From contig JAIWNF010000019.1 in NCBI GenBank assembly GCA_025093555.1, positions 682,001 through 746,000 on the forward strand: a DNA stretch of 64,000 nucleotides, written 5' to 3'. This stretch comes from Circinella umbellata. Taxonomy: Eukaryota; Mucoromycota; Mucoromycetes; Mucorales; Lichtheimiaceae. The notes beneath the pieces were generated by a model. That model did not search any database, was not told the DNA's origin, and saw only the letters and a program-made list of their open reading frames with translations. Position numbers and translations under genes: made by a program. Shown piece after piece: positions 12,022 through 23,920 of the stretch. Within the stretch, counting starts at the first letter, position 1; every line of letters starts with the position of its first letter.

Positions 12022-12027
12022 CACGTG
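12022..12027. promoter_or_regulatory. CACGTG E-box upstream of the bHLH gene
   Basis: A palindromic CACGTG lies 111 bp before the bHLH start codon. The encoded factor has the His-Glu-Arg basic residues that in class B bHLH proteins read this site, so autoregulation is possible (inference). Confidence 0.45.
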
Positions 12028-12137
12028 AAAATGAAATAAATAGAGCGACGTGCCTCCGAAATACATTAAACGCGGCTTTTCTTTTTCTTCTCTATTTTTT
12101 TTTTTTTTTCTTTTGTTCTTTGATTTTTTAAAATACC

Positions 12138-13554
12138 ATGTTTTCTCCAGTAACAAATACATTAAACAATAATGATTTCGACTGGGTTTATGATCCAAGT
12201 ATTATGAACTATCAACCGCCACAAGAACCGCTTCAGGAACCTGTACCTTTTGAAGGTAAGAATAATTAGCACCAGTAAAATAAAATGTCATCTCGTTTTT
12301 TCCCATTCCGTCTTTCCACCCTTTCCCCTCTTCCCCCTCTCTCGCAATATAACCCGCATTGTTCTTGTGAGCATCATCAATAATCTTGGGAAAAAAATGT
12401 AGCGTGTTGTTAACATAAGCAATATGTATGCGAAACGATTATTAGATTTCAAATTTAGCTTTGGACTTGATCCGGGCTTTTCGGTTCCGTTTCTTCCGGA
12501 ATTGCCATCAGTAACGATGACGACACCTAGCACAGCAACGATGGGAACTACTTCATCAGCTGCAGCTGCATCATCCTCAACATCATCTTCATTAGACCCA
12601 TCAGCCCCAATACCTCAACCGCCATCCGACTTCTGGTCATTTTTCGAAAATAACAACAACAGTAATGACAATGACATAGTGATGGACAGTATTAGCAATA
12701 CAAATGTATTGGATGAAGATGATAAAAAGGAGTTCTCCAATTTTCTTGATTCTTTTTTTGTTGACCCACAACAACAAGAAGAAGAGGAACGGCGACGCAG
12801 TTCCATCTTAAAATCATTGGATGACCAAAAGCGTAAATTTTTAAATGGTGCGGTCATGACTGTCAGTGCAACAGATGAATTATCTTCGTCATCACATACA
12901 TCGATTCGATTGTCACAAAAGCCTTCTTCTTTCTATGACAATACGGATTCTTATAACCACATCAACAATAATAATAAACGCCCCAGTTTAGATTATGATA
13001 ATAATGATGATGATGTACTTTCTTACCAACAAGCACCGCGGAAACGATCAAAATCAACTAGAGAATTATTAACAGAAGAAGAAAAACGTGCCAATCATAT
13101 TGCGTCTGAACAAAAACGACGAAGTACTATTCGTAATGGATTCAAGGACTTGACTGATCTTATTCCGACGCTCAAGAATATTAACAACTCTAAAAGTACT
13201 GTTTTATTCAAGGCAGTTGATTTTATTAGGCATCTTGAAAAGCGTAATAAAGGTCTACATGATAAGGTTGCTTCTTTGGAGGCACGAGTGCAAGATGCGA
13301 GACGATTTAGTTCTTCAAGTAATAGCAGTGTTATTAGTAATACAAGCAATATTTCTACTAGCAATAACAACAATAGCTCAAGTGTTAGCAGTAGTAGTAG
13401 TTTGTCAAGTAGTGGTAGCGAAGCCGTGTCACCTGTTACTGATATTTTACCACCGCAACAAGAATCACAAGAGCAACGACTTTTGAAATTACAAGAACAG
13501 CTCCAGTTTCATCAACAACGTTTATTAGCACAACAACACATGCACAACTTTTAA
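12138..13554 (+). CDS. bHLH transcription factor (class B E-box type)
   Basis: Two exons, join(12138..12255,12446..13554), 408 aa. The acceptor at 12445 restores the phase (G|AT). The N-terminal half is Ser/Asn-rich, with an acidic stretch and Pro-rich parts. The bHLH domain lies at residues about 252-315. Its basic region reads N-H-I-A-S-E-Q-K-R-R, placing His257, Glu261 and Arg265 at the positions that contact CACGTG; helix 1 is G-F-K-D-L-T-D-L-I-P and helix 2 includes F-K-A-V-D-F-I-R-H-L. A Ser/Asn-rich linker and a Gln-rich helix ending in Q-Q-H-M-H-N-F follow. The basic region resembles the Mlx and fungal Ino4-type groups, but I cannot assign an ortholog. It is convergent with GCP4. Confidence 0.88.
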
Positions 13555-14013
13555 TGCATTTTTTCATCAATCAATACGTATTCATATTTTTATTTACTCA
13601 TTCTACCCCCCCCCAGTTTACCACCCTATGATCTTTATCGTCATCATCAGCACCAGCAACAGGACCAACAAAAACAACCACAGCCACATACATGCTTCAT
13701 TTTATATACACAACGTTCTTGACAAGATGATCATTTTGTAAAATATTAAGTAGTCTTAAATTCTTTCGCCCTTCTTTTTCTACCAAACGCTTCTTACGTA
13801 AAGTTATCTTTTGTTTCATATATTACTTTTTTTTTGTGAATAGTTTCCTTTTCTTTTTCTCTCATACCCGTTTTTTATTATAAACACCCGTTCCAGAATT
13901 TCCCCACACTTAAAAACCATATACAGATAGAAAAAATTACTTTTGATCAAGTTTCTTTCTATACTTTTTTTCTCTTTTCGTTATTCTTTTATTATATTAC
14001 ACACATATCTTGT
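13555..14013. other. Convergent 3' intergenic region
   Basis: Shared 3' flank of the bHLH gene and GCP4. T-rich, with a run of C at about 13606-13614 and CAN-rich sequence around 13640-13690. No gene is seen. Confidence 0.6.
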
Positions 14014-16125
14014 TCATAAAATACGCATACTTCTATCACCAGAATACCATTTGTTATAATCCAATTGCATTAATAACATGTCTATGTTCCCGCTCACTTT
14101 AATATCTTGTGAAGCATTTGTAAGCAGATCAAAGAATTGATCAGTCATAGAAATAAATTCCTATAAATATTATGATAATCAAATTATTATTATTTTTTTG
14201 TTTGATTAGATTTTTAAAAATGTATTTAAGATCTATATATTTTCTACCTTTTCCATGATATCCACTTGATCTCCAGCTGTCGTCATAGCCGTTTCCTGTT
14301 CTAAACCTCGAGTCCATTCTCTGACAATTTCAGCTGCTGTTTTTGCCATTTTTCTTCGTTTTGTACCTCGCCATTCTTCATTGATTTGTTTTACAAAGTC
14401 GCAAAAGTCCAGGCAAGCCCGTAAAATTCGCTGAATGCACTTGACACACTCAGGTGATGAAAGCAAGCAACCACGTGTTACATTTCGTAAATAATCCGTG
14501 TGTGCATTTTGTAATTCTTCGAAATCGAGTGATTTTTGATCCTGATCCTGATAATGATTGATATAATTACCAAAGGTATAATTTGACGACCAGCGCCTTT
14601 TTGTTTTTTTCTTGTTATTGTTGTTCATGGAATTATTGTCATCGTCATCACCACCATTAGAGTATGATACGATATCCATAAGATACTGATGATGGACATC
14701 TATTACATTGGCTTGTACATGACTCCATAATGTATTAACCCAGTATAACATATGAGATCGTAATCGCCAGATTGAATGTTGGTTTGTTCGTAAAAATGAT
14801 TCACAGAGACACATTTGTATATTTTTTAATCCAATCAAATATGACCATAACTTGCTGTATTGTTGCATTACTGATGGACTTAGAAATAAATCAATAGGCC
14901 ATTCCAAACTATAGCGTAATGTACATGGGACATCAATCAATAATAAATCACTGAATCCGCTCCCTCCCCCTTGACTATCCAATATCTTGACACTGTATCC
15001 ATCCAATAGATCATCCTCTTCAGCCTGAGTAGAGCTCACAGATGCCTTGGCTAATAAAGCATTAAATTCTTGATGTCGAAAAATCTTCTCCGCTGAAGAA
15101 ACAGATCGCTTGGATAATGTTGCGCGATGGCGCCATTGTGTACATGCTTCAATAAAGTTTGTGGTTAGGTCGCCATACCCCAATAAAAAGATGTTTCGAA
15201 ATGATACAAAATAGCGTGATAATGCATGATCGCCTACCAAGACTTGAGAAAATAGCCATTCGGCTGTTGTTTTGCGCATTTGTTGTACGACATAATCCAA
15301 TTTCAACTGTCGATGTTGCAATCCAACAAGTAGTTTCAAGTTTTCGCGTTTCATTGTATCGGGTGGATCTTTGACTGTGGCAACAGCCTTACCAACAAAT
15401 AATATAGATTCAGCTAATGCGAGTGGAATACGTGTTGGGATACATTCTGTAGCAAGTTTATACCGTTGCCAGCCCACACTATTATTACTACTACTACTAC
15501 TTTGTTGTTGTCCCGTCGTTGTTGCTGTAACAAAAAATTCATTGGCGATATGACCATAGACCATCCATGCTGTGAGTTGTCGATAAAGTACATCATAAAG
15601 ACGCGCTACCATAGTTTCCATTACGCGCCGATACGCGTCATGGCCTGTTCGTGCTTCGTCCAATAAAAAATCCAACAATAACAATCCATGTGTAAATCGT
15701 TCTGAGAGTTCCTGTGTAAATTGAACGAGAGCAGGTAAAAGTAGCTCCCATTGACCAAGAGACGAAGTTAAGAGTGAAGTAGGTACGATACCACCACCAG
15801 CATCATAGTCTTTGTTTAAAATATGTCGTTCCATGGATAGAATGTCTCGTCTATATTCATCAAGCGTTGTGTTGAGTGATGTAATGAGTGCTTGTACATA
15901 AGCACCTGTCGTTTTCTCATTTTGTTGATTATTACTGAATTCCACGAGTTGTGCATAGAACCAACCTAGTTGACCCAATCGATTCAACGATTCACGTTCG
16001 GCTGGATGTAAAGAAGAGAAATCCTGAGCAATAGCAAATGTACATGATTTTTGGGGTGCTGGTGGATAGGGTATAAAAACGTCACTTGGGAATCCTGAAA
16101 GAACAAATATGAGTTCGTGAAGCAT
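14014..16125 (-). CDS. Gamma-tubulin complex component 4 (GCP4)
   Basis: Component of the gamma-tubulin ring complex, which nucleates microtubules at the spindle pole body and elsewhere. Two exons, complement(join(14014..14160,14248..16125)), 674 aa, very close to the usual GCP4 length (about 670). The N-terminus begins M-L-H-E-L-I-F-V-L-S-G-F-P, the hallmark of GCP4, followed by D-F-S-S-L-H-P-A-E-R. The GCP N-terminal fold covers roughly residues 1-330 and the gamma-tubulin-binding C-terminal fold the rest. An Asn/Asp/Lys-rich insert lies in the C-terminal half. The last exon, which adds 48 residues, follows an 87-nt intron with donor GTAGAA. The gene lies downstream of the clathrin adaptor gene on the same strand. 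Confidence 0.92.
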
Positions 16126-16521
16126 ACTTTTTTTTTAGCTCTCCTTGATAAAAAAAAAAGTGCTTTTAACTTTGAAGAAACTGGAAACGGATTTTGAAAT
16201 AAATAAATAAATATAGGAGTAATTCAAATTTTATTGTTTTCTCAAACGTCAATTTGCATAATTCGAATGAAGAGAGTCAATTGCTATTTTATTATAATTA
16301 AATAAATCGTTCAATTATTAACGATATTGTTTCATCATATAAAAACGATGATTATGATGGTGATCATGCCTTTTTTTGTACAAAAAAAAAACTTTGTCGA
16401 ATATATACGTAACTTGTAACAATAAAAAATAAAAAAGATATTATAAGAAGTAATAAATGTATAGTAACATAGGGAGGAGAAGGAGGAAAAGAAAAAAGAA
16501 AAAATAATAACAAGTAATCTC
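16126..16521. other. Intergenic between two minus-strand genes
   Basis: A+T-rich 5' flank of GCP4 and 3' flank of the AP180-like gene. No other signal is seen. Confidence 0.6.
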
Positions 16522-18799
16522 TTAAAGAAATGGATTGTGTGAACCTGTTGTTTGTGGAGCAACAAAAATATTACTATTAAACGTTTGTTGTTGTGATGGT
16601 AATTGTTGCTGTTGTTGAGATTGTTGTAATGGTTGTTGTTGCTGCTGCTGTGGAAACGTACTAAAGGACGATGCCCCTGTCACCATTGTATTTTGAAATT
16701 GTGGTTGTTGTTGGAATGACTGTTGTGATGTCCAACCTGTTGTTTGCTGAGGTATGAACATACTTTGAGTTTGGGCTGAGGGAAATGTTCGGAACGGATT
16801 TGGTTGAGCACTACTGGTAGGTTGTGCAGATAATGGACCAGTAGGTTGTGAAGATACTCCAGTCGGATGTGTAGATATACGGAATGGGTTACTACTACCT
16901 GTAGCAAGAGGTTGTTGAACAGGTGGAAATAAATTCCCCCCCATGGGCTGTGTTGGCATATATGACATGCTATTAGTGCCTGTTGCTGATGTTGTTGGAT
17001 GGAAAACAGTAGCTTGTTCATTTTCAAGACTTCCAAAGTAATCAACAAGTAGTTTTTGGGATTCAGTTGTCGTCATTGATTGAGCTGCAATATTATTGTT
17101 GTTATTAAAAGTGTTACTTGTTTGTTGTAATAATACATTTTGTTGACTATCCATCGTTGATAACGGCTGTTGACTTGTTGAAGTTGTTCCCCCTTCAATG
17201 TTAATCCATTCATCCAATTAATATCAAAAGTTTTATTTTATTATCTTTATCCATATGTATACTCTTTCTTCCCTTCTTCTTCCTCCTTCTTCTTCCCTCC
17301 TTACCATTTGTTGTTGATGGTTCTTGTTTGCTTTGTGTACCTCCATTTTCTTGTTGTGAATCGAGGTTGGGATCGTTTAGGTATTCTTCTAATGCAGCTG
17401 CCAATGATAATGGCGCCTTTTTTTTTTATTATTAAAATTTATGATAAATTTTTAATTTTCTCTTCCTTTTAATCTGTTTAAGTAAAAAAAGAGATTTGGC
17501 TTACATGTTTCACTGTAGGAATATTCATATTCATATCACGTTCTAGTCGTTTTGCGTGATCAAGATAACTATGAATTTCTTCTGTTTGCTTTGCAAATTT
17601 TTTATATATTTCCAATGATCTTTGAGCCTCTGGTCTACCCATAGCAAAATAATGTTCTGCATAATAATAACAATAATAAATAATAAATAATCACATGACA
17701 AATTTGAATTCTCTAATATATATATATGTGTGTGTTTAGAATAATAAACTTTACCCAAGATGTTTACAATCCCTTCATTAAGCGCTTGAAAACAATTCAA
17801 AAGATCTTCAAGGACAAGTCGAAAAGCAACTAAACTAAGTTCTGCATCTACACCAAGTATATTAAGCTTATAATTACACATATAAAAATAACTATATGAG
17901 TATATAAAAATACATACATTCAGGGTTAACCTAATATGGTACTACTTACATTGAATCTCATGATAGAAGTAATTTGCTTTTGTAACACTTCAGTTTCTTT
18001 CAATAATCCCTTAGAAACTGACAAATGTCGAAGTCTACCCGCTTTATGTTGACCAGCGTTTTTAGCCTGATCAATTCTTGTTTCACCATAAACTTGTACT
18101 TTATATGCTAAATAATTTTTGTATATACGAATATTCTCCATTTGTGCATGTGCTATGGTATAGTTACAATTTTGTATTCAACTTTCTGTTTTGATATACT
18201 ATTTCTCACATGTCAAAAAAGTAGGAGGGATAACAGAAAAAAAGAGAAAACTTATTTTTGACGATATTCAAACTTACTGGATGTTTTATTATCACGTACG
18301 CGACTTTCGAGAACATCTGGATAATTATATACGTAATCAATGATATGCTGACCATTTCCTTCTCTCATTAATACATGGATAATAATAAGAATCTTGTATG
18401 CAATCTATTGGATAATTTGGTATAAATGGAAAGAAGTGAGAAAGCATTAATCTTAAAAATTATTATCAACACTCCTTCATTTGATCTACTTTAATATATT
18501 AATTATATATATTATTCTTACAATCCAAGAGTTTTCTTTTGAACGTTTTACAAGTGCGCGCATGATACCTTCAACACTATGTGGATCTTGGTGAGTTAAA
18601 GCAACTAAAGCTAAATACATGGGGTTGTAAAATAAGATATAATATTTTTTCAAAAAAGTAGTCGGTCCGTGAGTTCATAACTTTTTGTTATTATTATGCA
18701 AAATGAGAAACCGAAATGAAGTTCTCGCTTACTATCCAAATGCTTTTTTTTCGGGGGTTGGTACTCCAACCGAGTTGCTTTTCTAACAGCTACTTCCAT
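16522..18799 (-). CDS. AP180/YAP180-type clathrin adaptor (ANTH domain)
   Basis: Endocytic adaptor that binds PI(4,5)P2 at the plasma membrane and recruits clathrin and EH-domain proteins. Eight exons: complement(join(16522..17192,17305..17416,17505..17656,17755..17866,17950..18152,18278..18404,18522..18610,18733..18799)), 510 aa. The start M-E-V-A-V-R-K-A-T-R-L precedes K-K-K-H-L-D. The ANTH domain covers about residues 1-265, with H-V-L-M-R-E-G-N-G-Q and the helix Y-F-A-M-G-R-P-E-A-Q followed by K-Q-T-E-E-I. The tail is Gln/Pro/Thr-rich, contains two N-P-F-R motifs and ends in N-P-F-L; NPF motifs bind EH domains of Ede1/Pan1-type partners. The start codon faces NDUFS3 across 325 bp. Introns are short and all GT-AG. 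Confidence 0.93.
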
Positions 18800-19124
18800 A
18801 TTTTATATATATATATAGATACAGTGAGAACAAAATAAATAAAGAAAAATGTAAATGGAGGAAGGGATTTAAGTTGAACACATGGGGATGCAACGAATAA
18901 ACTTCCACAGCTATGAGTTTCAAGAAATCCGGTAGAATTAGTAGCCGAGAAATGAAAGTTTCAAATCTGCTAGATACTATACAACCACGTCTTTGTGACG
19001 TCGCTTTAGCGGGGTGCGGCACTTCTCAAAAAAACAACAATACCAGCAAAAAAAAGATCCATTTCTCTCGGCCAAGGTTTTAAAACGAAATACTCCCCAC
19101 TCTTTTTTTTTGTAATTTCTACAC
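18800..19124. promoter_or_regulatory. Bidirectional promoter region, AP180-like / NDUFS3
   Basis: The 325-bp gap between two divergent start codons must hold both promoters. A CRE/ATF-like TGACGTC lies at 18996-19002 inside a short G+C-richer stretch (about 18985-19022), and an AT tract lies at 18800-18818. The regulatory role is inferred. Confidence 0.55.
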
Positions 19125-20370
19125 ATGGCTTCGCGTCTTTTGAACACCACGTTGCTTCGTGTTGCTCGTCAACAAGCAGGTAACTTCAATTTAGACAATT
19201 AGAATACATGGACCGTTATATTAAGAATTTAAAAAAGTGACCAAAATACACACAGACACGCTAATTTTAATAAAATAAATAAATATAGTTAAGCCAGTTT
19301 TCACTAACGCTGCTAAGCGTTCCTTGGCCATTAGTGCACCACGATTCCAAGGTATTATTAGAACTTTAATACATATACGACTGAAATGAGAAGAAAAACA
19401 TTTGTTGAGCGATGAAAATTGTTCAAAATTATGCATTAAAATATATTGACATCTATATATGAAAATTACTTGTATATATGAAATATTTAAAAAAAATCAG
19501 CACGTAGCGAAGACACAACTAGAATTCGAGCTGACCCCAACTACAAGTCGGGTAACAATCAACTTCATGAATACGGCAAATACCTCATCTCAGCTATGCC
19601 AAAGTTCATTCAACAATTCAGTGTTTACAAGGATGAATTGACCGTGTATGTTGCACCTTCAGGTCTTCATCCTGTCATGACCTTTTTGCGTGACCATACC
19701 AGCTCTCAATTCAAGTCTGTACAAGATATTACCGGTGTTGATTACCCTTCGCGCGAACATCGATTTGAGGTCGTTTATAACATGTTGAGCATGCATTATA
19801 ACGCTCGTATCCGTGTCAAGACCTATGCTAGCGAAGTATCTCCTGTGCCATCTGTTGAACCCCTTTTCAGTGTTGCTAACTGGCAAGAACGTGAAGTCTA
19901 TGATATGTTTGGTATCTTCTTTGTTGGTCATCCTGACCTTCGACGTATCTTGACAGATTATGGTTTTGAAGGCCATCCTTTGCGTAAAGATTTCCCTCTT
20001 ACTGGTTACGTTGAAGTTCGTTACGATGAAGAAAAGAAACGTGTTGTCTCTGAACCTTTGGAATTGTCTCAAGCTTTCAGAAACTTTGAAGGTGCTTTAT
20101 CACCTTGGGAACAAAATGGTATGTTTGAAAACAAATTGAGTTGATATAAAATGGCGGAATATTAAGTAACGGGAGGGGGGGATAAACCTGTGATCTATTG
20201 GGAAAGAAGGAATGGTAGAAAGAAAGAATAGAAAGGATAAATAGAAAAAGAAGAGAGAGAAGAAATTCTGATACATCTTTGTTTTTTTTTTGTCTTATCT
20301 TTGATTGGAAATAGGTCCCGGTCGTGATGATACACCTAAACAACTTGAAGCCGAACCCGAAAAGAAATAG
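19125..20370 (+). CDS. NADH:ubiquinone oxidoreductase 30 kDa subunit (NDUFS3/NuoC)
   Basis: Nuclear-encoded subunit of the peripheral arm of mitochondrial complex I. Four exons, join(19125..19179,19289..19351,19501..20118,20315..20370), 263 aa. The Arg/Ser-rich, acid-free N-terminus fits a mitochondrial targeting presequence and is spread over two tiny exons. The family signature [20 protein letters not shown] is followed by G-H-P-L-R-K-D-F-P. The C-terminus reads [14 protein letters not shown], split by the last intron. Without that last exon the conserved G-P-G-R end would be lost, which supports the splice. Confidence 0.96.
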
Positions 20371-20553
20371 ATACATTGTTTATATAAAAGATTATAAAAT
20401 TCACACACTACGAAAAAGACTCGCATTTTTTTTCTCTTCTTTGCTTTCAGTCAAATCGATTTGATTTCTTTTTTTCTTTTTTTTTCCATATTTTCTTTTA
20501 TCATCTTCTTATTACATTACCAACAAACTCAATTGGAAAAGGGACATATACTG

Positions 20554-20988
20554 ATGATAGTGATGTGTTTTATGTCTAATGGAATGGATGACAACTGTCA
20601 AACATTGTGCTTTCATGATTGGATTGTAATTGTGTGTACAGCAGCATGTATTCTTGCTATCTTGTTTATCGTCTTGGGATTCACAGTTTTAATATTTACC
20701 AGGAGGGGAGGAAGAAAGTCATCAAGAAAAAGAGGATCATGTATGTATTGCGATGGTGCTAATTATGATCCAGAAAGACAGTCGTTACTTCATGGTCATC
20801 AACATACCAATAATGATTTTCATCCAGAAATGAAACGAACACCTACTTATTATCAATGGAATAAACCATCCTTTTCACAACAAAATGAAAATTTATCATC
20901 ATTAACCAAAGCGAAACTAGGATCGAGGGAGGAACATTGCTGGCATCAACGTCGTGAAGCTTTATTGAGACGTTTCGCCGCAGACTGA
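20554..20988 (+). CDS. Small single-pass membrane protein, unknown
   Basis: A 144-aa single-exon protein of unknown function, 183 bp downstream of NDUFS3 on the same strand. One hydrophobic segment lies at residues about 24-48, followed by R-R-G-G-R-K-S-S-R-K-R. The positive-inside rule puts the long C-terminal tail in the cytosol. The tail has a C-x-x-C pair (63-66), a Tyr/Gln-rich middle and a basic end. I chose the ATG at 20554; a second Met lies three codons later. The open frame extends upstream without an ATG. Confidence 0.55.
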   Translation: MIVMCFMSNGMDDNCQTLCFHDWIVIVCTAACILAILFIVLGFTVLIFTRRGGRKSSRKRGSCMYCDGANYDPERQSLLHGHQHTNNDFHPEMKRTPTYYQWNKPSFSQQNENLSSLTKAKLGSREEHCWHQRREALLRRFAAD

Positions 20989-23920
20989 AAATGAAGTTTC
21001 ATATTATCTATTAAAAAAATACATTCATTCACTCGTTCCATCTCTTTTATTATATATCAAACATTCACATTCGTATGTACATGTCTATATATATATATAA
21101 ATATACCCTTGACCTTAAACTTTATCGCTTAAAACCCTCCAAAACTATTTTGCTTACCCCCCCTGTTAGATTTGTACTGTATCAGTCACACGTGTGCATT
21201 TTTTGTATTCTCTTATAATGTATACAGTATATCCAACCTTTATATTTCGTTATAGTAAGATGATGGTCACCTTTTTATAATGTATAGTCCTACATATGTG
21301 TATAAAATCGTTTTAATCGTGTCAAAAATAAGATAATAAGAGTGCGCGGCTTAATCCCCTGTATCTTTATTTGTACCTGTGTTTTTAGAAAATGTATTTA
21401 CGACCTTGTCATTAATCGACACCACCAAGTTACACAGTATTTTATAATATGTATTCTTAATTATTTTCTTGGAAACATATTGTTTTCTTCTATATCATGG
21501 TATGACCACCGCTTTGTCTTTCTTTTTTATGCATCACATATAACAGTTATAGTTTACTTCGTTAAAACTATATATATGGGGGGGGGTCTTAAGATTCATT
21601 TCTTTTTATTACCATTATTAGAGCAGAAACAAATAAGCTCTTTTTATCTGGAGCACTTGCTGCTCGCACATATGCATTATCATAAAACTTAAATTGTTCC
21701 ACGTGAAGTTCGACAGCTTCTTGTTTTTCTCGAAATTCACATGGTTTTTATTTGTCGCATTATTATAAACCTTAATATGCATTGATGAAGTGTATTATTT
21801 CCATTGGTTTCAAAATACTTGAATATAACCAAATTGGTAAGTACTGAATTGTTACGCATTTACAGGACCTTTTTTTCCTAATGATTGGCGAGGGCTTTTT
21901 TTTCACTTTGGCCTTGGGCGGGTTTTTTGATTGACGGTGATTTTTGTGATTGGCAGGAAAGAAAAAGTACAATGGTGGCCATGATTTCAGGTTGATGACA
22001 GAATAATAAATTCGAGGTGTCACCAAAAAAGGTGTACAATCAAAAAAGTGCACGTACTGTATGAATAGCAAAGAAAAAATACGCTCTTTTCTTTTCTAAA
22101 ACTGGTTGTACTTGACAAGTGCACTTTTTGTTATTTCGTTGCTAAAACATCCAAATCTCAAACTATCATTTATTACCTATAGAATTACTTTTTTCTGCAG
22201 GCAGTCTGTAGCAGAGCCTTATTAATAAGAGGTAGCTACTGACGTTGACAACGAAAAAAAAAAAAGTAATATTTATTCCATCCAGAACTCGAGATACAGA
22301 ATAACCTGCTCGTACACCGTTTTGATTGTACACCTTTCTTCGTGTTTTCCAATTTTCTTGGTATACGGGATATAAAATATTATAGACTGTAGGGGCAGAG
22401 TCAAAAGCACAAAAACCCAATATCTGTTGCTGTGGTAGTCTCATGGAAATTTAGATTTTTCTTCGCTGGTTCTGAGGATATTCATGTTTATATCTATAAA
22501 GGCAATGTGCCAATTATGTAGTGAAAACTTACCACTGCTATTAGGCTGTCTCATACATATTACCACGCTTGTGATTTGTATGCATTTTATGAGAATAACT
22601 GCTTTTAGTGTCTACTGTCATATTTATAAATAATCTCACTGGTGTTATAATTCACAGACCCATTATTCTGCCATCAACCTGAAATTACGGCCATCATCGC
22701 ATTTTTTCTAAAGTTGCCGCCAATCAAAAAAGCTCCCACCTATAATTATCAAAAATCTTGCTATATTATCATGTCCTGTGTGACAGACTTTTTGAAACTA
22801 TCAAGGATGTAAATATTTGCAAAATCCAAATGCAGGAGTTGGTTCCCATCTCTTATTTCCTTCTATGTTTCCCCTTGAATTATAGATAATATATTATCCA
22901 GATAGTGATTGATATAAATCTTTCCGTGGAGTAATAACCGATCTTATCTCTATAGTAAAGCATACTATAAATAAGATACAATTATTGTAGTGGCTTAATA
23001 CATAATTGTATCACAAATATGTAGAAAGATTATATTAATATATTAACAAAAAACAGAAATTGATTACATTTTACGTATTAAATGATTTATTCATCTCTCT
23101 TGCTATAATATAAATAATCAACGCTCTGTACTATATGTTCTTATGTACTTGTATAAAGTGCTTTATTGTAGATATGTGGATATAATCTAGGCTTCTATAA
23201 CAGAAAAAAAATAGAAGATTGTCTTGTTCGTACGTAATCTTCATTTGAAAAAAAAATATTTGATGTATGTAAATTTCAAAGGGGGTGTTGCGACCCAATT
23301 ACTATTCAGAACAAAGTATACTTTTAGGTTATTAATATAATATCAGAAATATACAGTATATGGCTACGTATAAATGATAAGGTCTTGTTATATAAAGCCT
23401 TTTTTTTAAAGAAAATTACACATCTCTAAAAACAGTGGTTTGACCAGAAAAGGAAGATAGCAATGCTAAAAATCGACCATTGTTAGTATTATGAAGATCA
23501 AATATTTTTTCTTATAGAGCGAGTGCCATAACTTTTTTTTTGGCACAACATAATTGTACCCTTACGTAGCTTCATGGTAGTATAATTTTTGTAGTCGATA
23601 TGTTTCTGAGTAATAATAATTCATACATGATAACAGCAAAGAGATTGACCAAAAGAAGTTCTGAAAATCATCATGCAACGTCAGCGGCATATGAATATTT
23701 GTCGTCACACGAAATTTTGCATAATGACTGTAGATAATGCTAAGAATAACTCTTTTTTTTTTTTGGCTTTCAAGGGCCATCTAATAACATCACAGAAACG
23801 ACAAGAATTGACTTTTTTCTAAATTAATTGAATGTGATTACAAGAAAACAGATGAAACTCATAGCTTGATTTAGAAAGCAAGAAAAGAACATCAGTATTA
23901 CTAACAATAGTTTTTCTTTG
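20989..23920. other. Gene-poor intergenic region
   Basis: About 2.9 kb of A+T-rich sequence. A CACACGTGTG palindrome lies near 21187 and a G run at about 21579-21586. The main structure is the inverted-repeat element at about 21840-22760. No conserved gene is recognised; an ATG-initiated 92-codon minus frame at 22444-22166 lies inside that element and matches nothing I know. Confidence 0.6.
21840..22760. mobile_element. Candidate non-autonomous DNA element with inverted repeats
   Basis: The sequence at about 21880-22010, reverse-complemented, resembles about 22664-22750: both contain ATTATTCTG-(C/T)-CATCAACC, then a TGAAAT block and a GGCCA block, then copies of GCCAATCA. Inside, GGTGTACAATCAAAA (22031-22045) pairs perfectly with TTTTGATTGTACACC (22320-22334). 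Several GATTGGC/GATTGAC repeats cluster at the left arm. No target duplication was found. Confidence 0.45.

Larger units (their letters stand above)
9025..12137. other. Gene-poor intergenic region
   Basis: About 3.1 kb of A+T-rich sequence with many stops in all frames. The only coding-like signal is the relic near 9990-10190. Small open frames at 10614-10890 lack any recognisable motif. An AT microsatellite lies at about 9412-9428. A promoter for the bHLH gene presumably occupies the right end. Confidence 0.6.

Noticed and set aside
15159..15666. Plus-strand frames inside GCP4
   Set aside because: Antisense shadows of a well supported coding exon.
21342..21692. 116-codon plus-strand frame
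   Set aside because: Hydrophobic, T-rich composition typical of A+T-rich non-coding DNA; no motif or good start context.
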